Source: Populus alba
Lineage: Eukaryota; Streptophyta; Magnoliopsida; Malpighiales; Salicaceae
Assembly: GCF_005239225.2 (NCBI RefSeq)
Contig: NC_133295.1
Coordinates: 7,626,001-7,690,000, forward strand
Length of the DNA stretch: 64,000 nt
Reading direction: 5' to 3'
Shown here piece by piece: positions 31,134-43,423 of the stretch; the stretch's first letter is position 1; each line of letters starts with the position of its first letter. The translations under genes were made by a program, and so were the position numbers. The notes below the pieces were generated by a model. The model saw only the letters and a list, made by a program, of their open reading frames with translations. It ran no database searches and was not told the origin of the DNA.

Positions 31134-31579
31134 TAATTGTTTTCGCTAATATTCGCTTTTGTTTTATTTCGTGTCTTCGTTTCGTCCACAATTCGCACGA
31201 ATTTGCATTGCTACTCGCAAAATCGTATTTGTAGTTTTGTTTTGCTTTGTTTTCAGTATATTTTTTTGATTATTGAGTCTGAAAATTATAATTAGAGTGT
31301 GCTACGAAAGCTACTGACTTTGATTTGTTGATTTTAGTTCCTAAAGAACGAAAAGAAAGCAAGTTGTGAGGTAAAAGGCGTAGAGAGCTTAATAGAGTGA
31401 AAAACCTTGATTTTTGTTTTGTGTGATACACGAGAGGTGTGAGGATATATTTTGTGCTACTAACCAAATTTTATAGATTCAAAGAATGTCTGAAAACAAT
31501 GAATCAGTGACACAAAATGCTGACGTAGCTTTCCAATTACGATCCATAGGCCAACAACTTGAGTTGTTGTCTAGGACAT

Positions 31580-33293
31580 TGATTAGTACTTAAAAGTGCA
31601 TGTTTATCAAGGTTTTATATCATCATTTTGCACTTGAAGTATCAATAACTCCTTAACTAAAGCATGTTTTATAATAACAAGTTTGATACTATAAGATACC
31701 TTAATTTATGGTAAATGCTCATCTTAAATGCAGGCCTATCACATAAATAAAAGGATTGATTGATGAGTTTAAGTATTGAAAGTGAAAGGACAAAGAGATG
31801 GCCAAACTTAGAAAGGAGATGCCGGTGCAGTCCAAACCGGAACATTGCTCGGTAATTGGATCATATCTGGAGCTCTAGATCTCGGATTTAGGTCCATTTT
31901 ATATGGATGGAAAGGTAAGAAAAAGGCATACAACTTTCACGAGGAGCCCAAGATTTAAAAAGGCCATTTTGAAGTCCAAACTGAAGGAACAACGAAGAAG
32001 TCCGAAGCTGTCCTGCAGCCCAGACACTATTTAGTGTTCAGCCCATATCTTGAGTTCTAGAAGTCCAAATGACCTCATCTTTTATTTTTTGTTGGAAAGC
32101 TGAGACAATTTCCTAGAACATTCCTGAGGATTCTGGGCAAATTATGATGTTAGCAATGACGTCTTGTTCAGACAAGAAGATAAGGATTGTCACCAAGTCA
32201 AGATGTGGCCACCCACTCATCAATTAATTAACAAATCAATAGTTCCAAATTTTGGCCTATTAAAGGAGGCACTTACCATGTATTGAGGCATCTTGGTTTC
32301 CAGATCAAGATCATGCTCTTGCTTTCTCTCTTTGTATTGCTTATGTTTTGCTTTCATTAATATCAAGTTTATGCACTTCATTTTCTTTCCTTTACGTAGT
32401 TAACTTCTTTCTCATTTATGTTCTTATCTTGTTCATCTATGTTTCTTTCTTTCATTATGTTTAGCTAAGTTAATTATGTCAAGGTGAAAAGGGTACACTA
32501 ATGGTGAAGAATAAGTATAATATAAACTTAACATGGACCTTAACGTTGGATACTAACATGTTTTATATTTGTTATCTTGTTCACTTTTAATACTTTGCTT
32601 GTTAAATGGTTGATCTAGATTTATGTTGTATAACACTTGGTACAACAAATACTTGGTACTTTCATAGCCCATACTGTATGGTATAACCGACACCTGAGCT
32701 ATGAAAGGAACTTGATTTGTTGTTAACATAAGTTATAATCATGAATGCCTGCCAAGATTTACAAGTATTAGCTTTATTCGAATAAGATAACTAATGTAAT
32801 CATGTTAACAATTTATAATCTGATTGGAACCTCCTTTATGTGTGGTTTCCAATTGAGTAATAAGGGTTTATACTATACTTGTTTGAAGTACCATTAGTGG
32901 ATCCTCTAACCTTGACATTTATTTTTATCGTTGTTTAATCCTTACATTAATCTTTCAACTCAAAGTTCTCATTAATTTCTTCCTTCTCTTCTTTATTATT
33001 GTTTTTGTTGTTGTTGTTGTTGTTGTTATTATCTATTCATAAACTCAGTATATAGGCTGGAAACCTGTGACCCGATCTTTTAGATCATTCTTAGGTATAA
33101 CAACGCCATGTACTGAGTATTATTATTATTATTACTATTACTGGTACTACTATTGTTATTATTGTTATTGTTGCTTTGTTATTTATAATTTATACAATTA
33201 ACATTTCTGTGGTTCGACCCCGGTCTTGCCGGGTTATTTATTACTTCGACACTCCTGTACTTGGGAGAAGACATCAAGCTTTTGGTTGTGTCA
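31580..33293 (+). repeat. Array LTR 3 (1714 bp)
   Basis: Flanked by GACAT and TAATT. Like LTR 1 and 2 it has AATACTTTG in the mid-region, where LTRs 4-6 have AACACTTTG. Confidence 0.9.
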
Positions 33294-33739
33294 TAATTGT
33301 TTTCGCTAATATTCGCTTTTGTTTTATTTCGTGTCTTCGTTTCGTCCACAATTCGCACGAATTTGCATTGCTACTCGCAAAATCGTATTTGTAGTTTTGT
33401 TTTGCTTTGTTTTCAGTATATTTTTTTGATTATTGAGTCTGAAAATTATAATTAGAGTGTGCTACGAAAGCTACTGACTTTGATTTGTTGATTTTAGTTC
33501 CTAAAGAACGAAAAGAAAGCAAGTTGTGAGGTAAAAGGCGTAGAGAGCTTAATAGAGTGAAAAACCTTGATTTTTGTTTTGTGTGATACACGAGAGGTGT
33601 GAGGATATATTTTGTGCTACTAACCAAATTTTATAGATTCAAAGAATGTCTGAAAACAATGAATCAGTGACACAAAATGCTGACGTAGCTTTCCAATTAC
33701 GATCCATAGGCCAACAACTTGAGTTGTTGTCTAGGACAT

Positions 33740-35167
33740 TGATTAGTACTTAAAAGTGCATGTTTATCAAGGTTTTATATCATCATTTTGCACTTGAAGT
33801 ATCAATAACTCCTTAACTAAAGCATGTTTTATAATAACAAGTTTGATACTATAAGATACCTTAATTTATGGTAAATGCTCATCTTAAATGCAGGCCTATC
33901 ACATAAATAAAAGGATTGATTGATGAGTTTAAGTATTGAAAGTGAAAGGACAAAGAGATGGCCAAACTTAGAAAGGAGATGCCGGTGCAGTCCAAACCGG
34001 AACATTGCTCGGTAATTGGATCATATCTGGAGCTCTAGATCTCGGATTTAGGTCCATTTTATATGGATGGAAAGGTAAGAAAAAGGCATACAACTTTCAC
34101 GAGGAGCCCAAGATTTAAAAAGGCCATTTTGAAGTCCAAACTGAAGGAACAACGAAGAAGTCCGAAGCTGTCCTGCAGCCCAGACACTATTTAGTGTTCA
34201 GCCCATATCTTGAGTTCTAGAAGTCCAAATGACCTCATCTTTTATTTTTTGTTGGAAAGCTGAGACAATTTCCTAGAACATTCCTGAGGATTCTGGGCAA
34301 ATTATGATGTTAGCAATGACGTCTTGTTCAGACAAGAAGATAAGGATTGTCACCAAGTCAAGATGTGGCCACCCACTCATCAATTAATTAACAAATCAAT
34401 AGTTCCAAATTTTGGCCTATTAAAGGAGGCACTTACCATGTATTGAGGCATCTTGGTTTCCAGATCAAGATCATGCTCTTGCTTTCTCTCTTTGTATTGC
34501 TTATGTTTTGCTTTCATTAATATCAAGTTTATGCACTTCATTTTCTTTCCTTTACGTAGTTAACTTCTTTCTCATTTATGTTCTTATCTTGTTCATCTAT
34601 GTTTCTTTCTTTCATTATGTTTAGCTAAGTTAATTATGTCAAGGTGAAAAGGGTACACTAATGGTGAAGAATAAGTATAATATAAACTTAACATGGACCT
34701 TAACGTTGGATACTAACATGTTTTATATTTGTTATCTTGTTCACTTTTAACACTTTGCTTGTTAAATGGTTGATCTAGATTTTATGTTGTATAACACTTG
34801 GTACAACAAATACTTGGTACTTTCATAGCCCATACTGTATGGTATAACCGACACCTGAGCTATGAAAGGAACTTGATTTGTTGTTAACATAAGTTATAAT
34901 CATGAATGCCTGCCAAGATTTACAAGTATTAGCTTTATTCGAATAAGATAACTAATGTAATCATGTTAACAATTTATAATCTGATTGGAACCTCCTTTAT
35001 GTGTGGTTTCCAATTGAGTAATAAGGGTTTATACTATACTTGTTTGAAGTACCATTAGTGGATCCTCTAACCTTGACATTTATTTTTATCGTTGTTTAAT
35101 CCTTACATTAATCTTTCAACTCAAAGTTCTCATTAATTTCTTCCTTCTCTTCTTTATTATTGTTTTT

Positions 35168-35199
<32 letters not shown>

Positions 35200-35462
35200 A
35201 TCTATTCATAAACTCAGTATATAGGCTGGAAACCTGTGACCCGATCTTTTAGATCATTCTTAGGTATAACAACGCCATGTACTGAGTATTATTATTATTA
35301 TTACTATTACTGGTACTACTATTGTTATTATTGTTATTGTTGCTTTGTTATTTATAATTTATACAATTAACATTTCTGTGGTTCGACCCCGGTCTTGCCG
35401 GGTTATTTATTACTTCGACACTCCTGTACTTGGGAGAAGACATCAAGCTTTTGGTTGTGTCA
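33740..35462 (+). repeat. Array LTR 4 (1723 bp)
   Basis: Flanked by GACAT and TAATT. It shares AACACTTTG (about 34750) and an expanded GTT run (about 35170-35200) with LTRs 5 and 6, marking a later sub-expansion. Confidence 0.9.
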
Positions 35463-35909
35463 TAATTGTTTTCGCTAATATTCGCTTTTGTTTTATTTCG
35501 TGTCTTCGTTTCGTCCACAATTCGCACGAATTTGCATTGCTACTCGCAAAATCGTATTTGTAGTTTTGTTTTGCTTTGTTTTCAGTATATTTTTTTGATT
35601 ATTGAGTCTGAAAATTATAATTAGAGTGTGCTACGAAAGCTACTGACTTTGATTTGTTGATTTTAGTTCCTAAAGAACGAAAAGAAAGCAAGTTGTGAGG
35701 TAAAAGGCGTAGAGAGCTTAATAGAGTGAAAAAACCTTGATTTTTGTTTTGTGTGATACACGAGAGGTGTGAGGATATATTTTGTGCTACTAACCAAATT
35801 TTATAGATTCAAAGAATGTCTGAAAACAATGAATCAGTGACACAAAATGCTGACGTAGCTTTCCAATTACGATCCATAGGCCAACAACTTGAGTTGTTGT
35901 CTAGGACAT

Positions 35910-37334
35910 TGATTAGTACTTAAAAGTGCATGTTTATCAAGGTTTTATATCATCATTTTGCACTTGAAGTATCAATAACTCCTTAACTAAAGCATGTTTT
36001 ATAATAACAAGTTTGATACTATAAGGTACCTTAATTTATGGTAAATGCTCATCTTAAATGCAGGCCTATCACATAAATAAAAGGATTGATTGATGAGTTT
36101 AAGTATTGAAAGTGAAAGGACAAAGAGATGGCCAAACTTAGAAAGGAGATGCCGGTGCAGTCCAAACCGGAACATTGCTCGGTAATTGGATCATATCTGG
36201 AGCTCTAGATCTCGGATTTAGGTCCATTTTATATGGATGGAAAGGTAAGAAAAAGGCATACAACTTTCACGAGGAGCCCAAGATTTAAAAAGGCCATTTT
36301 GAAGTCCAAACTGAAGGAACAACGAAGAAGTCCGAAGCTGTCCTGCAGCCCAGACACTATTTAGTGTTCAGCCCATATCTTGAGTTCTAGAAGTCCAAAT
36401 GACCTCATCTTTTATTTTTTGTTGGAAAGCTGAGACAATTTCCTAGAACATTCCTGAGGATTCTGGGCAAATTATGATGTTAGCAATGACGTCTTGTTCA
36501 GACAAGAAGATAAGGATTGTCACCAAGTCAAGATGTGGCCACCCACTCATCAATTAATTAACAAATCAATAGTTCCAAATTTTGGCCTATTAAAGGAGGC
36601 ACTTACCATGTATTGAGGCATCTTGGTTTCCAGATCAAGATCATGCTCTTGCTTTCTCTCTTTGTATTGCTTATGTTTTGCTTTCATTAATATCAAGTTT
36701 ATGCACTTCATTTTCTTTCCTTTACGTAGTTAACTTCTTTCTCATTTATGTTCTTATCTTGTTCATCTATGTTTCTTTCTTTCATTATGTTTAGCTAAGT
36801 TAATTATGTCAAGGTGAAAAGGGTACACTAATGGTGAAGAATAAGTATAATATAAACTTAACATGGACCTTAACGTTGGATACTAACATGTTTTATATTT
36901 GTTATCTTGTTCACTTTTAACACTTTGCTTGTTAAATGGTTGATCTAGATTTATGTTGTATAACACTTGGTACAACAAATACTTGGTACTTTCATAGCCC
37001 ATACTGTATGGTATAACCGACACCTGAGCTATGAAAGGAACTTGATTTGTTGTTAACATAAGTTATAATCATGAATGCCTGCCAAGATTTACAAGTATTA
37101 GCTTTATTCGAATAAGATAACTAATGTAATCATGTTAACAATTTATAATCTGATTGGAACCTCCTTTATGTGTGGTTTCCAATTGAGTAATAAGGGTTTA
37201 TACTATACTTGTTTGAAGTACCATTAGTGGATCCTCTAACCTTGACATTTATTTTTATCGTTGTTTAATCCTTACATTAATCTTTCAACTCAAAGTTCTC
37301 ATTAATTTCTTCCTTCTCTTCTTTATTATTGTTT

Positions 37335-37366
<32 letters not shown>

Positions 37367-37632
37367 ATCTATTCATAAACTCAGTATATAGGCTGGAAAC
37401 CTGTGACCCGATCTTTTAGATCATTCTTAGGTATAACAACGCCATGTACTGAGTATTATTATTATTATTATTACTATTACTGGTACTACTATTGTTATTA
37501 TTGTTATTGTTGCTTTGTTATTTATAATTTATACAATTAACATTTCTGTGGTTCGACCCCGGTCTTGCCGGGTTATTTATTACTTCGACACTCCTGTACT
37601 TGGGAGAAGACATCAAGCTTTTGGTTGTGTCA
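35910..37632 (+). repeat. Array LTR 5 (1723 bp)
   Basis: Flanked by GACAT and TAATT. It shares ATAAGGTACC (about 36023) only with LTR 6, so these two are the closest pair. Confidence 0.9.
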
Positions 37633-38078
37633 TAATTGTTTTCGCTAATATTCGCTTTTGTTTTATTTCGTGTCTTCGTTTCGTCCACAATTCGCACGAA
37701 TTTGCATTGCTACTCGCAAAATCGTATTTGTAGTTTTGTTTTGCTTTGTTTTCAGTATATTTTTTTGATTATTGAGTCTGAAAATTATAATTAGAGTGTG
37801 CTACGAAAGCTACTGACTTTGATTTGTTGATTTTAGTTCCTAAAGAACGAAAAGAAAGCAAGTTGTGAGGTAAAAGGCGTAGAGAGCTTAATAGAGTGAA
37901 AAACCTTGATTTTTGTTTTGTGTGATACACGAGAGGTGTGAGGATATATTTTGTGCTACTAACCAAATTTTATAGATTCAAAGAATGTCTGAAAACAATG
38001 AATCAGTGACACAAAATGCTGACGTAGCTTTCCAATTACGATCCATAGGCCAACAACTTGAGTTGTTGTCTAGGACAT

Positions 38079-39797
38079 TGATTAGTACTTAAAAGTGCAT
38101 GTTTATCAAGGTTTTATATCATCATTTTGCACTTGAAGTATCAATAACTCCTTAACTAAAGCATGTTTTATAATAACAAGTTTGATACTATAAGGTACCT
38201 TAATTTATGGTAAATGCTCATCTTAAATGCAGGCCTATCACATAAATAAAAGGATTGATTGATGAGTTTAAGTATTGAAAGTGAAAGGACAAAGAGATGG
38301 CCAAACTTAGAAAGGAGATGCCGGTGCAGTCCAAACCGGAACATTGCTCGGTAATTGGATCATATCTGGAGCTCTAGATCTCGGATTTAGGTCCATTTTA
38401 TATGGATGGAAAGGTAAGAAAAAGGCATACAACTTTCACGAGGAGCCCAAGATTTAAAAAGGCCATTTTGAAGTCCAAACTGAAGGAACAACGAAGAAGT
38501 CCGAAGCTGTCCTGCAGCCCAGACACTATTTAGTGTTCAGCCCATATCTTGAGTTCTAGAAGTCCAAATGACCTCATCTTTTATTTTTTGTTGGAAAGCT
38601 GAGACAATTTCCTAGAACATTCCTGAGGATTTCTGGGCAAATTATGATGTTAGCAATGACGTCTTGTTCAGACAAGAAGATAAGGATTGTCACCAAGTCA
38701 AGATGTGGCCACCCACTCATCAATTAATTAACAAATCAATAGTTCCAAATTTTGGCCTATTAAAGGAGGCACTTACCATGTATTGAGGCATCTTGGTTTC
38801 CAGATCAAGATCATGCTCTTGCTTTCTCTCTTTGTATTGCTTATGTTTTGCTTTCATTAATATCAAGTTTATGCACTTCATTTTCTTTCCTTTACGTAGT
38901 TAACTTCTTTTCTCATTTATGTTCTTATCTTGTTCATCTATGTTTCTTTCTTTCATTATGTTTAGCTAAGTTAATTATGTCAAGGTGAAAAGGGTACACT
39001 AATGGTGAAGAATAAGTATAATATAAACTTAACATGGACCTTAACGTTGGATACTAACATGTTTTATATTTGTTATCTTGTTCACTTTTAACACTTTGCT
39101 TGTTAAATGGTTGATCTAGATTTATGTTGTATAACACTTGGTACAACAAATACTTGGTACTTTCATAGCCCATACTGTATGGTATAACCGACACCTGAGC
39201 TATGAAAGGAACTTGATTTGTTGTTAACATAAGTTATAATCATGAATGCCTGCCAAGATTTACAAGTATTAGCTTTTATTCGAATAAGATAACTAATGTA
39301 ATCATGTTAACAATTTATAATCTGATTGGAACCTCCTTTATGTGTGGTTTCCAATTGAGTAATAAGGGTTTATACTATACTTGTTTGAAGTACCATTAGT
39401 GGATCTCTAACCTTGACATTTATTTTTATCGTTGTTTAATCCTTACATTAATCTTTCAACTCAAAGTTCTCATTAATTTCTTCCTTCTCTTCTTTATTAT
39501 TGTTTTTGTTGTTGTTGTTGTTGTTGTTGTTGTTATCTATTCATAAACTCAGTATATAGGCTGGAAACCTGTGACCCGATCTTTTAGATCATTCTTAGGT
39601 ATAACAACGCCATGTACTGAGTATTATTATTATTATTACTATTACTGGTACTACTATTGTTATTATTGTTATTGTTGCTTTGTTATTTATAATTTATACA
39701 ATTAACATTTCTGTGGTTCGACCCCGGTCTTGCCGGGTTATTTATTACTTCGACACTCCTGTACTTGGGAGAAGACATCAAGCTTTTGGTTGTGTCA
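38079..39797 (+). repeat. Array LTR 6 (1719 bp)
   Basis: Flanked by GACAT and TAATT. It carries several one-base homopolymer differences (extra T near 38632, 38909 and 39275; a missing C near 39405). Confidence 0.9.
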
Positions 39798-40243
39798 TAA
39801 TTGTTTTCGCTAATATTCGCTTTTGTTTTATTTCGTGTCTTCGTTTCGTCCACAATTCGCACGAATTTGCATTGCTACTCGCAAAATCGTATTTGTAGTT
39901 TTGTTTTGCTTTGTTTTCAGTATATTTTTTTGATTATTGAGTCTGAAAATTATAATTAGAGTGTGCTACGAAAGCTACTGACTTTGATTTGTTGATTTTA
40001 GTTCCTAAAGAACGAAAAGAAAGCAAGTTGTGAGGTAAAAGGCGTAGAGAGCTTAATAGAGTGAAAAACCTTGATTTTTGTTTTGTGTGATACACGAGAG
40101 GTGTGAGGATATATTTTGTGCTACTAACCAAATTTTATAGATTCAAAGAATGTCTGAAAACAATGAATCAGTGACACAAAATGCTGACGTAGCTTTCCAA
40201 TTACGATCCATAGGCCAACAACTTGAGTTGTTGTCTAGGACAT

Positions 40244-40612
40244 TGATTAGTACTTAAAAGTGCATGTTTATCAAGGTTTTATATCATCATTTTGCACTTG
40301 AAGTATCAATAACTCCTTAACTAAAGCATGTTTTATAATAACAAGTTTGATACTATAAGATACCTTAATTTATGGTAAATGCTCATCTTAAATGCAGGCC
40401 TATCACATAAATAAAAGGATTGATTGATGAGTTTAAGTATTGAAAAGGAACCTCCTTTATGTGTGGTTTCCAATTGAGTAATAAGAGTTTATACTATACT
40501 TGTTTGAAGTACCATTAGTGGATCCTCTAACCTTGACATTTGTTTTTATCATTGTTTAATCCTTACGTTAATCTTTCATCTCAAAGTTCTCATTAATTTC
40601 TTCATCTTCTTC

Positions 40613-40646
<34 letters not shown>

Positions 40647-40945
40647 TACGTTCTGTTATATATATCTTTGATCTCTTCATAAACTCAGTATATAGGCTGG
40701 AAACCTGTGACCCGATCTTTTAGATCATTCTCAGGTATAACAACACCACGTACTGAGTATTATTATTATTATTACTAGTACTAGTACTACTATTGTTATT
40801 ATTATTGTTATTGTTGTTATTATTGTGTTGTTATTTATAATTTATACAATTAACCTCTCTGTGGTTCGACCCCGGTCTTGCCGGGTTATTTATTACTTCG
40901 ACACTCCTGCACTTGGGAGAAGACATCAAGCTTTTGGTCGTGTCA
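40244..40945 (+). repeat. Array LTR 7 (702 bp), original downstream insertion, deleted inside
   Basis: Matching GACAT duplications stand at 40239-40243 and 40946-40950. About 1 kb is missing between AAGTATTGAAA and AGGAACCTCC (near 40446). Its right half is clearly diverged from LTRs 1-6, with a long ATT run at 40612-40645, CACCACGTACTG and GGTCGTGTCA as in the Athila-like LTR at 6312. Confidence 0.9.
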
Positions 40946-40946
40946 G

Positions 40947-41312
40947 ACATACAAGGATTTGAAAGATGAGGTGACTTCGATAAAGCAACAGAATAGCGGG
41001 GCTAATCGCCAAGGAAATATGGTTCGTATGGCCGCACGGAATGTCAGATCTGATTTTGAAGATTTTGTTGATGAAAATGCAGATACGGGTGAAGATGACT
41101 ATGATTTTGCATCTACTGGCCAAGGAATCAGGTCTGGACCAAACAGGGCTAGGAGGAATGTGAATTTCTGTGGCATGAGCACTTATGAAGATATGGATGG
41201 GGACTTGGACACCATTAAACTGAAAATTCCTTGCTTTCAAGGTAAAAACGATCCCGAGGCTTATTTGGAGTGGGAGAAAAAGGTAGATTGGATTTTTGAT
41301 TGCCATAACTTT
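40947..41312 (+). pseudogene. Gag continuation after the array
   Basis: In the same frame as the spacer gag start, residues TYKDLKDEVTSIKQQNSGAN follow, then an acidic stretch (FEDFVDENADTGEDDYDF) and the retrotrans-gag entry block LDTIKLKIPCFQGKNDPEAY with LEWEKKVDWIFDCHNF. This is the particle protein of a plant gypsy element. It is cut at about 41310 where the sequence jumps into an LTR at a shared AACTTT, so the rest of gag and all of pol are gone. Together with the codons in spacer 6 it makes the first about 155 residues of the protein. Confidence 0.8.
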
Positions 41313-41736
41313 GTTTTGAGCTAGGGTCTAAAGCTTGTTTGGATTAGGTTACGGGCTTTTCAGTTTAGGGTTTTGGGCCACTTTTGAGTGGACCTCATAT
41401 AAGTCCACATAAGGGGTCCATTAGGGTTAATTTTTCAAGAACTATTTAAACTCATGTAAGCCAAAATTTCGGCAGCTTTGATGAATATTATTATGAATTT
41501 TTCAATTTTAACGTATGAGAGTGATTCTTGCATTCTTCAGTTCTTGAACGAACTGAATCTGACTTATCGAAGATTAACTGACTTCGTGGCATCATTTTAC
41601 TCATTCCAATAGTGTTGGTGCCTGGGGGCAGGTTTCCATTGTGTCACACTCCTATCAGACCTATTTCGGCTTTCCGGGATTAGATCTCAATCTTGATTGT
41701 GGGTTGCGTGACCACGTGATCACGAGGTTCGCATCA
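41308..41736 (+). repeat. B-type LTR, second half only
   Basis: It begins at the TTTGTTTTGAGCTAGGGTC block and ends CACGAGGTTCGCATCA. It is joined to gag by deletion. Confidence 0.8.
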
Positions 41737-42045
41737 TGTTTTTTAGTTCTTTATAAAACCAAGAAAGGGATAGTAGCTCACCAACTCACACACAAAGTGC
41801 AACACACCTTTATTCATACTAACTCTAGAATTAAATAAACTTTAATGGACCTCGCTTATGTGGACTTATATGAGGCCCACTTACAATTGACCCATAATAA
41901 CCCAAAGACTAAGGAGAAAATAATAAAATAATAAAAATCCAAAAATTACCATCCTAAATATGCTAGAATCATATTTGTCACCCTTAAAAAGTCTCAAATA
42001 AACTAGGAGAAATCTAATTTGGAAAATTTGTGTTGCTGCTTGATT
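41737..42045 (-). repeat. Type D LTR fragment, antisense
   Basis: It matches the middle of 12250-12590 on the plus strand (TCACCAACTCACAC, then the AGTCTCAAATA region). It is truncated on both sides by the neighbouring LTRs. Confidence 0.6.
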
Positions 42046-42756
42046 TGGACTAGCCCAGAAACACCAGCAAGGACCCATTACATGTTTCAAATGATCCAAT
42101 AACCTGGTCCAAGACAAAGACATTGAATGTATTGGTTTTAAAGGTTTCCACCAAGTCAGAATTGAAAGGTCCATTGGAGTATCAAGAGGAGACCCTAGTA
42201 CATCTTATCCATGTGCAAGAGGGGTCCATTACAACCTTATTTGGGTCATGAAGTGAGGACAACAAAGGAAACAAAAGAATCCTACTACAACTTGGAAACA
42301 ACGTGGGTGGCTACCTTTTCCTTTTGTTTCTAGGATTAAGGGGCTACATGGAAGACTATAAATAAGCCTTGAATCAGTTCTGTAATATTTTACTTCATTT
42401 TCTTCTTCTCATGGCAAAACAAGGATTTAATATTAGGGGTTTTATTTTTAATTTGATAGCTACAGCCCAAGGCTTTTTTGGGTTTAATTAATACTTTGTT
42501 TTCAGTTAGGATCCAAAGCTTGTCTGGATTAAGTTATAGGGTTTTGGGCTAGTTTTGGGTGGACCTCATATAAGTCCACATAAGGGGTCCATTAGGGTTA
42601 TTTTTTCAAGAACTATTTAAACTCATGTAAGCCAAAATTTCGGCAGCTTTGATGATTATTATTCTAAATTAAGATCAGACCTATTTCGGCTTTCCGGGGT
42701 TAGATCTCAATCTTGATTGTGGGTTGCGTGACCACGTGATCACGAGGTTCGCATCA
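42046..42756 (+). repeat. Type E LTR, sense arm of an inverted pair
   Basis: It starts within TGGACTAGCCCAG and ends GAGGTTCGCATCA. The opening reads as the pol C-terminus ([20 protein letters not shown], later PLEYQEETLVHLIHVQEGS) with one stop. A TATAAATA lies at 42357-42364. Part of R/U5 is deleted near 42668. Confidence 0.7.
42357..42364 (+). promoter_or_regulatory. TATA box candidate of the type E LTR
   Basis: TATAAATA in the context GACTATAAATAAGCC, conserved in the other E copies (47816-48266 sense; 13638-14579 reversed as TTATTTATAG). Function inferred. Confidence 0.45.
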
Positions 42757-42792
42757 ATTGGTTGAGCTAGGCTCCGAAACAAGGTCATATCA

Positions 42793-43423
42793 TGAGTTTA
42801 AATAGTCATCAAAGCTGCCGAAATTTTGGCCTACATGAGTTTAAATAGTTCTAGAAAAGTTAACCCTAATGGACCCCTTATGTGGCCTTATATGAAGTCC
42901 ACTCAAAACTGACCCAAAACCCTAAAATAAAAAGCCCATAACTTAATCCAAATAAGCCTTGGATCCTAGCTTAAAACAAAGTATTAATTAAGCCCAAACA
43001 AGCCTTGGGCTGTAGCTAACAAAATAAAATAAAGCCCCTAATATTAAATCCATGTTCTGCCATGAGAAGAAGAGAATAAACTAAAATAGTGCAGAACTGA
43101 TTGAAGGCTTATTTTTAGCCTAGAAACAAAAGGAAAAGGTAGCCACCGTGTTGTTTCCAAGTTGTAGTAGGATTCTTTTGTTTCCTTTGCTATCCTCATC
43201 TCATGGCCTAAATAAGGTTGTATTGGACCCCTCTTGCACATGGATAAGATGTACTAGGATCTCCTCTTAATACTCCAATGGACCTTCCAATTCTGACTTG
43301 GTGGAAACCTTCAAAACCAATGCATTCAATGCGTCTTTCAATGTCTTTGTCTTGGACCGAGTCATTAGTCCATTTGGAACATGTAATGGGTCCTTGCTAG
43401 TGTTTCTGGGCTGGTCTGCATCA
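42793..43423 (-). repeat. Type E LTR, antisense arm of the inverted pair
   Basis: It runs from ATGAGTTTAAATAG to CTGGTCTGCATCA, lacking its U5 end. With 42046-42756 it forms two arms of about 600 bp that face each other across about 150 bp containing a decayed primer site. Confidence 0.75.

Larger units (their letters stand above)
27256..40945 (+). repeat. Tandem array: seven Athila-type LTRs and six 446-bp spacers
   Basis: LTRs lie at 27256-28969, 29416-31133, 31580-33293, 33740-35462, 35910-37632, 38079-39797 and 40244-40945. The spacers between them carry the leader end and first gag codons of the host element. The repeat period is 2160-2170 bp and the units are nearly identical. The first LTR is preceded by TAATT and every LTR except the last is followed by TAATT. 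Every LTR except the first is preceded by GACAT, and the last is followed by GACAT. The array therefore grew by recombination between two separate insertions. It contains no Athila gag or pol. Confidence 0.9.
25785..41736 (+). mobile_element. Gag-bearing relative of family B, expanded by an LTR array
   Basis: 5' LTR 25785-26575, primer site 26578-26589, leader 26590-27255 resuming at 28970, gag start in the spacers, gag continuation 40946-41312, then a jump into the second half of a B-type LTR (to 41736). Pol, the polypurine tract and the LTR start are deleted. The 13.7 kb LTR array is inserted in the leader/gag boundary. No target duplication survives at the outer ends (CACAG on the left, TGTTT on the right). 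Confidence 0.75.

Noticed and set aside
28852..39898. Repeated 72-residue plus-strand and 65-residue minus-strand ORFs in every array unit
   Set aside because: They span LTR ends and leader sequence, overlap on opposite strands in part, show no domain, and are identical only because the units are recent copies. The genuine coding remnant in the spacer is the short gag start.
27256..40945. A CRISPR-like or ordinary satellite array
   Set aside because: The unit is 2.16 kb and made of an LTR plus a retroelement leader with target duplications. This is plant nuclear DNA, and the origin is explained by LTR recombination.
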